Positions 13,857-19,567 of a DNA stretch of 20,700 nt are shown here, piece after piece. Numbering within the stretch: position 1 is the stretch's first letter; each line of letters opens with the position of its first letter. The notes beneath the pieces are model-generated. The model was not told where the DNA came from, ran no database searches, and saw only the letters and a program-made list of their open reading frames with translations. The position numbers and the translations under genes are program-made. The stretch comes from an uncultured Clostridia bacterium. Lineage in GTDB: Bacteria > Bacillota > Clostridia > Christensenellales > UBA1242. The stretch is taken from assembly GCA_947589615.1 (NCBI GenBank), contig CANQBU010000006.1:1-20700 (forward strand), written 5' to 3'.

Positions 13857-14867
13857 TTAAAAATCACTATCTAACGAGGTTTGCGGATAATCATAGGCAA
13901 AGGCAAGTTGGCTTGAAACAATATCGGATAAGGTGTGATTTATCTTAAGCCCCAATAGATTTTTAGCGTTTTTATTGTCTGTCAGAAAGAGGGGAATATC
14001 TCCCTCACGCTTAGGTCCGACTTCAATATCTAGTTTAGTAGAGGTCGCCTTTTCTACTTCATGGATTATTTCAAGCACGCTATATCCAGGGCTTCCTGAG
14101 CCAATATTAAATATATTGCTGTCATGAAAATTTAGTGCTTGAACAAATGCCGATGCCACATCACAAACATGAATATAATCGCGGACTGTTGAACCGTCTT
14201 TTGTGTTGTGGTCAATGCCGTTTATTTTTAACTTTTTAGTGCTTAATGCCTGGTCAATAATGTATGGAAGAAGATTTTTGTATTCCTTGTTGCCGTCATC
14301 GCCCAGCCCTATTTGCCTTTCTGCACCTACTGGATTAGAAAGTCTTAAAATTATTGCTTTGCCATTTTCCTTTGCCCACGACTTTATCATTTGCTCTCCC
14401 TCCACTTTGGTTTGTGCGTAAGGGGAAAGAGGGGATAGCAAACTATCTTCGGGGGTTGGAATTTTTGTGGGAACGCCATAAACAGTTATTGAAGATGAAA
14501 AAATCAATTTCTTGACATTGTATTTAGTCATAGTCTCAAGCAAAAGCCGCGTGGCATCAACATTGTTTAAAATGTATTCGTCAGGTTTTTTAAAACTTTC
14601 GGGGATATATTTCTTGCCGGCGAGGTGGATAACAGCGGAGATTTTGTTGGCTTCAAAAATTTTTTCTAGTGCCTCTTTGTTTAGCATGTTTTCGCAGAAT
14701 AAATCAATTTGATTAGGATATAAGTCAATAAGTTTGTCAATGTATTTTTGCTTGCTGTTTGAAAAATTATCGATTATCGCCACATTATACCCTTGTGCGC
14801 AGAGGATATTTGTTACATTTGTGCCAATGTAGCCACAGCCACCAGTTATTAAGATTTTTTCTTTCAC
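13857..14867 (-). CDS. galE: UDP-glucose 4-epimerase
   Basis: The enzyme interconverts UDP-glucose and UDP-galactose (or the N-acetyl forms) with tightly bound NAD, in the cytoplasm, feeding galactose use and surface glycan synthesis. The extended SDR layout is clear: TGGCGYIG at residues 8-15 binds NAD, D33 follows the second strand, HLAG is at 81-84, and SSSITVYG at 124-131 contains the catalytic Ser (S126). Y150 and K154 form the YxxxK pair, and VRDYIHVCDVA is the typical C-terminal substrate-domain motif. Length of 336 residues is normal. The start is GTG at 14865-14867. Its AAGGAGG site is embedded in the last codons of the upstream phosphoesterase gene, and GTGA overlaps that gene's TGA by four bases, so translation is probably coupled. 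Whether it uses N-acetylated sugars cannot be told from the sequence. Confidence 0.93.
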   Translation of the reverse strand: MKEKILITGGCGYIGTNVTNILCAQGYNVAIIDNFSNSKQKYIDKLIDLYPNQIDLFCENMLNKEALEKIFEANKISAVIHLAGKKYIPESFKKPDEYILNNVDATRLLLETMTKYNVKKLIFSSSITVYGVPTKIPTPEDSLLSPLSPYAQTKVEGEQMIKSWAKENGKAIILRLSNPVGAERQIGLGDDGNKEYKNLLPYIIDQALSTKKLKINGIDHNTKDGSTVRDYIHVCDVASAFVQALNFHDSNIFNIGSGSPGYSVLEIIHEVEKATSTKLDIEVGPKREGDIPLFLTDNKNAKNLLGLKINHTLSDIVSSQLAFAYDYPQTSLDSDF

Positions 14868-15604
14868 TTTTCCTCCTTGTTTAAACTTTTTGGGAATGTT
14901 TCATAATTATTGTCGTAGATAAAATTATACAACTCTTCCCAGCCGGGATAGTTGAGATTTTTGCATTTTTCTATAAATTTGTCTTTATCGAACGGAAGAA
15001 ACTTGCTTTTAAAAACTATTCCCTTTTCCTCTTCATAAATCATCAAGTAATTGCCCAAACTTTTAAGCCCCAGCGAGCCTACATCAAAAAAAGTAGTGCT
15101 TCCTTCAACGACGATGCTTGGCGTGTGGATATGCCCATAAATAACATAATCAAATTTTTCATTTTCCACGCCAAATTGCTTGGTCAAGGATTGGTTCTTT
15201 AAGGATAAAATCTTGTTTGACATTTGATGATTGTGCCAGCCATAATGAGTAAATCTAAATTTTTTCCCACCGATTGTCATATCATAGTTTTTAGGTAAGG
15301 AGAAAAGCAAAGGGAGGTATTTATCTATTGCTTTTCGACAGTTTTCATATTGAACAAATACGCCACCATCTTTTTCCAAAGTTAAATCATCTATTTCTTT
15401 AGTTATCCTTGCTTCATGATTGCCACAAAGATAAATGACGTCAAACTTTAACATACACTCCAAGGTTTCTAGGTTGTATGGCCCCATGCCCACGACATCA
15501 CCGAGACATATTCGAAGGTCTGCCTGCATAAAATCTTCCGTTTGGGAAAGCGCTTTCATCTGTTCAAAGTTGGCGTGAATATCGCCAAAAACACAAATTT
15601 TCAT
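14864..15604 (-). CDS. Calcineurin-like metallophosphoesterase, YfcE/MJ0936-type
   Basis: A cytoplasmic metal-dependent phosphodiesterase or phosphatase of unknown substrate. The complete dimetal site is visible: GDIHAN (D8, H10), LGDVVG (D36), GNHE (N62, H63), FTHYG (H120) and GHIHTP (H158, H160). Overall size (246 residues) fits the short phosphodiesterase branch that resembles MJ0936 and YfcE, with an extra C-terminal region of about 60 residues beyond the core that is rich in Lys, Phe and Tyr. It is the first gene of a unit with galE, overlapping it by four bases. The start at MKICVFGDIH is the family's normal start. Ahead of it there is only a weak AAGG touching the ATG, while a TATAAT box lies six bases upstream, so the message may be leaderless. 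A functional link to galactose metabolism is not established. Confidence 0.88.
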   Translation of the reverse strand: MKICVFGDIHANFEQMKALSQTEDFMQADLRICLGDVVGMGPYNLETLECMLKFDVIYLCGNHEARITKEIDDLTLEKDGGVFVQYENCRKAIDKYLPLLFSLPKNYDMTIGGKKFRFTHYGWHNHQMSNKILSLKNQSLTKQFGVENEKFDYVIYGHIHTPSIVVEGSTTFFDVGSLGLKSLGNYLMIYEEEKGIVFKSKFLPFDKDKFIEKCKNLNYPGWEELYNFIYDNNYETFPKSLNKEEK

Positions 15605-15610
15605 ACCTTA

Positions 15611-15639
15611 ATTATATCAAAATAAAATGATAAAGTAAA
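15611..15639 (-). promoter_or_regulatory. Promoter of the phosphoesterase-galE operon, leaderless geometry
   Basis: Minus strand TATAAT at 15611-15616 with a moderate -35 (TTTACT, 15634-15639) and 17-nt spacer. The seventh base after the -10 box is the A of the phosphoesterase ATG, so transcription should start at or next to the initiation codon. Confidence 0.6.
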
Positions 15640-15728
15640 CACATCTTTAATTATTTTTTTAAAAGGAAAATAGGGCGCAAAAAATATTTTTTAAATAAAT
15701 GTAAATATTAATTAATTTTTTATAATCT

Positions 15729-16364
15729 TTATTTACTCCACATCTTTTTTTGAATTATGATTGCACGCGTTTGCAAGTCATTAAAAAACGCACATTCATG
15801 TTGAATATCAAAATTTTCATTGTCCGTTTTGAGTTTATATTCAACAGACACATTTTTATCAAAGAAATATTTTGTGCTGTCAAAATGCCCGTATGTGCTT
15901 TGGTCGTCAGTATAACTGCCGCCAAGCATACTCTTTAAAAGAGAAAGCCTATCGCAGGAGCCAATGTCCACTTCACTTTTACCATTATAAGCATTCAATT
16001 TTGGTTGTTCATTCAAGTCCACTTTAGAAAAAGTTATATTCCTGTTATTCAAAATTTCCTTTACTGTGGCTTTTCCCAGTTGTTGGTTTAAAGCGTTATT
16101 GACACATTTCTCTAAATTGGTGTTTAGGTCTGCTACAAGAAGGCGGACAGGAATATTTTTTAAATAGAACACTATGGCTTGATGCTTGTTGCCGATGGGA
16201 ATATTTTTGTTGTTTTCTATCAAGCAATTGCAATTTTTTATAAGTTTGTAACTATCGTATGGCAGCCTCTCACTTTCAAAGCCGTCTGAAAAAGCCCCAT
16301 TAAAACAATCATAATGGTTTGGGTGCTGCTCTGTCCATAAATCTATTGTATCAATTGTTTTCAT
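15729..16364 (-). CDS. Hypothetical protein, 211 aa, third gene of the PnuC-like operon
   Basis: I do not recognise this protein. It is predicted soluble, with no signal peptide or membrane segment, and is rich in Asn, Asp and Lys. Eye-catching segments are an N-terminal aromatic stretch (WTEQHPNHYDCF), an IPVRLLVADLNTNLEKCVNNAL region that looks like a strand followed by a helix, and SMLGGSYTDDQSTYGHFDS. Five or more cysteines are scattered without a metal-binding spacing. Its ATG overlaps the TGA of the upstream GNAT gene (ATGA, 16361-16364), with AAGGAG five bases ahead, so its translation is probably coupled. The context suggests action alongside an acetyltransferase and a small-molecule transporter, but I cannot assign a function. 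Confidence 0.8.
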   Translation of the reverse strand: MKTIDTIDLWTEQHPNHYDCFNGAFSDGFESERLPYDSYKLIKNCNCLIENNKNIPIGNKHQAIVFYLKNIPVRLLVADLNTNLEKCVNNALNQQLGKATVKEILNNRNITFSKVDLNEQPKLNAYNGKSEVDIGSCDRLSLLKSMLGGSYTDDQSTYGHFDSTKYFFDKNVSVEYKLKTDNENFDIQHECAFFNDLQTRAIIIQKKMWSK

Positions 16365-16834
16365 AAAAACTCCTTTTTTAGCGTTATCGTTAAATCTTCA
16401 AATCCCTTGCCTTTGTAAAATTTTATAGCCTTTTCATTTCCCAGCATTGCGGTCACAAAACATCGTTTTGCGTTTTTGCTTTTGCACCACTCAAAAAATG
16501 AATTGACAAGTTTTGTTCCTATACCTAAGGCTCGGTATTCTTCTAAAACAAACATGTTTTCCAGTTCACAGGTATCGCCTTGATAATATGAATACGTGTC
16601 ATCTTGATAGATAGAGCCTGCCAAGTAGCCGACTGGCTTTTCATCGCAAAGGGCAATAATGACAAATTGATTTTCAATTAAATCGCCGAAATACTCTTCA
16701 TTCTTTTCGCCCAAAGCCCAGTCTTTTACATAATTGTCGGGGTCGTATTCCTCTTCATGTTTGAAAAGGGCATTATTTAGTTCTTGGATAACTTTTAAAT
16801 CTTTCAATGTCGCCTTTTTTATTTTTATCTCCAT
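16361..16834 (-). CDS. GNAT-family N-acetyltransferase (157 aa)
   Basis: Acetyl-CoA-dependent N-acetyltransferase, substrate unknown. The motif A loop is VLEEYRALGIGTKLV (R101-A-L-G-I-G at 101-106), and motif B contains N133, Y140 and the GKGF turn at 142-145. I choose the ATG at 16834, although the frame is open for 31 codons further up. AAGGAG sits nine bases upstream, the family fold starts at MEIKIKKATLKDL, and the extra N-terminal codons would overlap the end of the transporter gene. This gives 157 residues, the usual single-domain length. The gene is four bases downstream of the PnuC-like stop, and its own TGA overlaps the next ATG, placing it in the middle of a tight three-gene operon. 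The acidic N-terminal part (HEEEYDPDNY) resembles small-molecule aminoacetyltransferases; this is impression only. Confidence 0.88.
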   Translation of the reverse strand: MEIKIKKATLKDLKVIQELNNALFKHEEEYDPDNYVKDWALGEKNEEYFGDLIENQFVIIALCDEKPVGYLAGSIYQDDTYSYYQGDTCELENMFVLEEYRALGIGTKLVNSFFEWCKSKNAKRCFVTAMLGNEKAIKFYKGKGFEDLTITLKKEFL

Positions 16835-16838
16835 AATG

Positions 16839-17597
16839 TTATTCTCCTTTTTCCTCTTGTGTTTGTTGATTTTTTTCCTTTTGCTGCTCTGCATTAATTT
16901 CAAATGGCACTTCGCTGCTTTTTTCACTTTGCTGCTTATTTTTAAGTTTAAGCCAAACTATAAGCCCGAACACATCTAGGGTAAAATATATTGCATAAGT
17001 TGCCACCGTCGGTATGTAGCTCAGACTTCCATGTAAGACAAAGTTAAGCCAAAGGACTAAAGTTATAATCCTGTTTAACAAACTAACGACAAAGTTTAAT
17101 TCGCTTCGTCTCACTTGAAGATAACCCTTAAAACATGCAAGACAAAGTGATACTGTGCTTATGATTAAATCGGCGGTATTAAATGCACGTAGCATATAAT
17201 ATAAACCAAAAGAGAGGGCAAACATTATGGCAATGGCTATAAAAAATTCTTTGTAATTATATTTGTTGTTTATTTTTACCTGTCCTTCATTTTTATTTTT
17301 AAACCATGTGATAAATGTCGCTATGTAGATAGGCAAAGAGGTGATTGCGCATGAAATGACTTCGCCATAATATGCGTTTTGGGCGGATAAATAGATATAA
17401 AAGAAAAGTTGAATAATCCCTACTATATTTCCCCAAACGATTGCTTTGCTAAGCAAAAACGAAGTGAGCAGACCTAAAAGAGCGTTGATTATGATTATCC
17501 AATTTGAATGAAAAATTATGCTAAGCGAAATTAAAATAGCACAGCAGATTCCGAAGTAAACAAGTTCATACCATTTAAACAACTTGAGAAATCTCAT
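16839..17597 (-). CDS. PnuC-family membrane transporter (nicotinamide riboside/NMN type)
   Basis: An integral membrane protein with seven or eight hydrophobic helices (about 11-29, 32-50, 53-71, 77-98, 117-136, 141-160, 169-188, 194-216). The pattern matches PnuC proteins, which take up NAD precursor vitamins by facilitated diffusion with intracellular trapping. Matching features are the WGNIVGIIQLFFYIYLSAQN segment (54-73), the W98 helix end, and the second-half signature with RRSELNF (163-169), LNRIITLVLWL and the final IYFTLDVFGLIVWLKLK helix. A polar tail of 30 residues follows. Related PnuT and PnuX members carry thiamine or riboflavin, so the substrate is open. It leads an operon with a GNAT enzyme and an unknown protein. 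The ATG has no Shine-Dalgarno sequence but has TATAAT six bases upstream, so the message may be leaderless and no riboswitch would fit. Confidence 0.75.
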   Translation of the reverse strand: MRFLKLFKWYELVYFGICCAILISLSIIFHSNWIIIINALLGLLTSFLLSKAIVWGNIVGIIQLFFYIYLSAQNAYYGEVISCAITSLPIYIATFITWFKNKNEGQVKINNKYNYKEFFIAIAIMFALSFGLYYMLRAFNTADLIISTVSLCLACFKGYLQVRRSELNFVVSLLNRIITLVLWLNFVLHGSLSYIPTVATYAIYFTLDVFGLIVWLKLKNKQQSEKSSEVPFEINAEQQKEKNQQTQEEKGE

Positions 17598-17603
17598 ATT
17601 GAT

Positions 17604-17632
17604 ATTATAGCAAATTTTGAGAAGGAGTTCAA
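17604..17632 (-). promoter_or_regulatory. Promoter of the PnuC-like operon, leaderless geometry
   Basis: Minus strand TTGAAC (17627-17632), 17-nt spacer, exact TATAAT (17604-17609). The seventh base after the -10 box is the A of the ATG at 17597. Confidence 0.65.
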
Positions 17633-17692
17633 GATGTTAAAGCACCCTATCATTGTTTTTATAGCACAAAAAATTTGTGGACTTTATCCTAT

Positions 17693-17721
17693 TTGACAAA
17701 GCAATTTCAAGATTGTATACT
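17693..17721 (+). promoter_or_regulatory. Sigma-A promoter of the + strand GNAT gene
   Basis: TTGACA (17693-17698), 17-nt spacer, TATACT (17716-17721). It fires divergently from the PnuC-like operon promoter 60 nt away. The ribosome binding site AAAAGGAG (17726-17733) follows directly, giving a very short leader. Confidence 0.85.
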
Positions 17722-17738
17722 ATTAAAAAGGAGTTTAT

Positions 17739-18224
17739 ATGTTTTCATATAAGAAGGCAAGCCTTGACGAACTTGACAAAATTTGGGATAAAGATATTGA
17801 AGAAAATCGCGATGATAAAAGATATATAACATGGAAGAAGGAATTTATTGACGCCGCAAGCAAAGGAGATATTGTAACCTTTGTTATTTTATGCGATGAT
17901 GACCCGATAGGGCAGTGTTCAATTGTTATAAATAAAAATAATATTAAAAATCCATGTCGAGATTTACTTTGTGACGGAGAAAATAAGGTCTATCTTTCCA
18001 CTTTAAGAATAGAAAAACAATTTGAGGGGCAGGGACATATTTCAAAACTTGTAAAGGTGGCGGAAAAGTATGCAAAAGATAGGGGATTTTCATCGATAAC
18101 TATTGGAAGTGAAGCCCAAGAAAGCCGCAATCTTGCTATTTACTTGCATTTCGGTTATACAAAATTTGTAACAAGTTGCGTTGAAGATAATTCTTTAATA
18201 TTGTTTTATGAAAAATCTTTATAA
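17739..18224 (+). CDS. GNAT-family N-acetyltransferase (161 aa)
   Basis: Acetyl-CoA-dependent N-acetyltransferase. Motif A reads TLRIEKQFEGQGHISKLV, with Q94-F-E-G-Q-G at 94-99 making the pyrophosphate loop. Motif B shows SRNLAIYLHFGY, with N131, Y135 and the GY turn at 139-140. The preceding strands FVILCDDDPIGQCSIVI (48-64) are typical of the beta sheet entering the cofactor site. AAAAGGAG five bases upstream fixes the start. The gene is alone on the plus strand, with its own strong promoter and a bidirectional terminator after it. The sequence is clearly different from the other three GNAT proteins here, so it is not a recent duplicate. Substrate unknown; I see no basis for calling it an antibiotic-resistance enzyme. 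Confidence 0.88.
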   Translation: MFSYKKASLDELDKIWDKDIEENRDDKRYITWKKEFIDAASKGDIVTFVILCDDDPIGQCSIVINKNNIKNPCRDLLCDGENKVYLSTLRIEKQFEGQGHISKLVKVAEKYAKDRGFSSITIGSEAQESRNLAIYLHFGYTKFVTSCVEDNSLILFYEKSL

Positions 18225-18238
18225 AGCGTTTAGTTAGT

Positions 18239-18270
18239 AAAAAAAAGCACTTTCATTTGAAGTGCTTTTA
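18239..18270. terminator. Bidirectional intrinsic terminator
   Basis: AAAAGCACTT (18243-18252) and AAGTGCTTTT (18260-18269) are perfect 10-bp arms with a 7-nt loop, flanked by A8 (18239-18246). Read on the minus strand the stem runs into eight T residues, which is strong for the 18282-18713 gene. On the plus strand only TTTT follows, adequate for the GNAT gene at 17739. Confidence 0.88.
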
Positions 18271-18281
18271 AAAATGAGACA

Positions 18282-18713
18282 TTAAGTCTTGTCATAACTA
18301 TCAATAATTCCATCAATGAGTTTGCAAAAGTTTTTGTCTCTATAAAGTTTTGTGTTTTGATAAACCTTTCTGAGGGCGGGATTTTTAAATAGTCCGACCC
18401 AATCTTTTTGATATTTTTTCCACGATGGCAACATTGATTCCATGTGATTAAGAAATAAAACCAAAAATCTATATTGCTTTTCCGATAAATTTTCAGGGTC
18501 AATTTTGTTGTCGACTTCTTTCCCGTTATTATTGCTTAATAAATCTTTAAGTTCGGGGTCATTGAGATAATAAAGCCATAATTCTCTATGGGATAGGATT
18601 GCGGCACGAGTTCTCTCTGATTTAGTTCGTTTTATAAAAGCAAAGAGAAAAGCGAGAAGCGTTAATAGGACTGCAAATATCCCAATTATTAAAAGTATTT
18701 GAAAAGCGTTCAT
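18282..18713 (-). CDS. Small membrane-anchored protein, 143 aa, unknown function
   Basis: An N-terminal transmembrane helix (about residues 5-27, ILLIIGIFAVLLTLLAFLFAF) is followed by a basic stretch (KRTKSERTR) and a helical cytoplasmic domain of about 110 residues. The domain contains LWLYYLNDPELKDLL, SEKQYRFLVLFLNHMESMLPSW, WVGLFKNPALRKVY and CKLIDGIIDSY. This arrangement of a helix, basic linker and NDPEL / LFLNxxE / NPxLRxxW-or-Y pattern recalls small DUF6082-like proteins, but I cannot confirm that. AAAGGAGG five bases upstream supports the start. It lies 70 nt downstream of a GNAT gene on the same strand with no clear promoter between, so the two probably form an operon that ends at the strong terminator at 18239-18270. 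The gap holds a small hairpin (TTCCC/GGGAA) of unknown role. Confidence 0.78.
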   Translation of the reverse strand: MNAFQILLIIGIFAVLLTLLAFLFAFIKRTKSERTRAAILSHRELWLYYLNDPELKDLLSNNNGKEVDNKIDPENLSEKQYRFLVLFLNHMESMLPSWKKYQKDWVGLFKNPALRKVYQNTKLYRDKNFCKLIDGIIDSYDKT

Positions 18714-18783
18714 TTAAGCCTCCTTTATTTCATAAAATTTTGTTTGTTTTTAGTTCCCTGGTGGGAAAAGGTGATTTTGTAAA

Positions 18784-19353
18784 TTATTCCATTTCTTTTT
18801 CATCGACTGTTAAAGTTGAATTTATTTTTGGCAGTTTATGAACGAAATTTATATATGTTTCACCTTCATGCTCGCCATTCAAACTGCTATATTTATATGA
18901 TGATAAAACTGAAAAGCCAACTTTTTCGTGAAGCTTTAATGAAGCAGTATTTTTTATAAATGCCCCCGAAGCAATTCTTTCATAACCTTTTGAGTGGTGA
19001 ATGGCATAATTCATAAGTGCTTTTCCAATTCCTTGCCCTTGAAAATTTTTGTCGACGGCAATTAAAGACACATAAAGTTCATTTGTAACGTTTTTTTCCG
19101 AAGGGACGGTCTTTTCTCTGAGAATGGCATAACCCGCCAATTTTTTGCCAACAAAGGCACACACTGTATAAAATTTTATGTCGGGTAGTTCTGCAAGCTT
19201 GGCTATTTCTCCAATCCTTATCAATCTATCTATTACATTATCTTTTTCATAGAAAGTTCCGCCTTTTGATATAACAAACTGGTTGTAAATTTCTTTCATT
19301 TCATCGTAATAATCGCCGCACATTTCATAGGTTTTTATTTGCAGTTTTTTCAT
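18784..19353 (-). CDS. GNAT-family N-acetyltransferase (189 aa)
   Basis: Acetyl-CoA-dependent N-acetyltransferase. Motif A is the best of the four in this window: LIAVDKNFQGQGIGKALMNYA, with Q105-G-Q-G-I-G at 105-110. Motif B shows N135, the LHEKVGF segment at 141-147, and a strand-rich C-terminus. The last 20 residues (TLTVDEKEME end) are a polar extension beyond the domain. AGGAG six bases upstream fixes the start, and a promoter (19372-19400) leaves a leader of about 20 nt. It is first in a probable two-gene unit with the small membrane protein at 18282-18713. Divergent from it is the lipoprotein gene. Substrate unknown. Confidence 0.88.
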   Translation of the reverse strand: MKKLQIKTYEMCGDYYDEMKEIYNQFVISKGGTFYEKDNVIDRLIRIGEIAKLAELPDIKFYTVCAFVGKKLAGYAILREKTVPSEKNVTNELYVSLIAVDKNFQGQGIGKALMNYAIHHSKGYERIASGAFIKNTASLKLHEKVGFSVLSSYKYSSLNGEHEGETYINFVHKLPKINSTLTVDEKEME

Positions 19354-19371
19354 TTCTTTCTCCTAATGATA

Positions 19372-19400
19372 ATTATATCATAAGAATTTTTATTTTGCAA
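19372..19400 (-). promoter_or_regulatory. Promoter of the GNAT / small membrane protein operon
   Basis: Minus strand TATAAT (19372-19377), 17-nt spacer and a partial -35 (TTGCAA, 19395-19400). The AGGAG site and ATG at 19353 follow at normal distance. Confidence 0.65.
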
Positions 19401-19493
19401 CATGTTTTTTTCAAAGATAAGTTATTTTTGTAAATGGTTTTGAAATAGATGACTATAATTATTATATGAATATATAAACTTGCATAATTTCAT

Positions 19494-19522
19494 TTGACAA
19501 TTTATTCATAAAATGTTAAATT
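19494..19522 (+). promoter_or_regulatory. Promoter of the lipoprotein gene
   Basis: TTGACA (19494-19499) is exact. With a 17-nt spacer the -10 is TAAATT (19517-19522), preceded by TGT in extended -10 position, which may compensate for the weak hexamer. Confidence 0.6.
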
Positions 19523-19528
19523 AAAAGT

Positions 19529-19552
19529 GACAACCTTGTCAAAAAGGCAAGG
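19529..19552 (+). promoter_or_regulatory. Palindrome and leader hairpin ahead of the lipoprotein gene
   Basis: GACAA-CC-TTGTC (19529-19540) is a 12-bp DNA palindrome just after the -10 box. It overlaps a 7-bp RNA hairpin CCTTGTC/GGCAAGG (19534-19540 and 19546-19552, one G-U) with an AAAAA loop, ending six bases before AGGAGG. Either could regulate expression: an operator for the palindrome, or a leader stem next to the ribosome binding site. Confidence 0.4.
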
Positions 19553-19567
19553 AATTTAGGAGGGGAA

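Noticed and set aside
15640..15728. AAAAAATATTTTTT palindrome as a terminator of the 211-aa gene
   Set aside because: All A/T with no GC stem; more likely just AT-rich spacer.
16835..16927. Upstream extension of the GNAT frame at 16361 (31 extra codons)
   Set aside because: It overlaps the end of the PnuC-like gene, is Lys-rich and not GNAT-like, and a good ribosome binding site marks the ATG at 16834.
17598..17640. Riboswitch upstream of the PnuC-like gene
   Set aside because: The TATAAT box lies six bases before the ATG, leaving no leader to fold.
18230..18502. 90-aa minus-strand frame overlapping the 143-aa membrane protein
   Set aside because: It runs through the terminator hairpin and overlaps a better gene with a ribosome binding site and a clear membrane helix.
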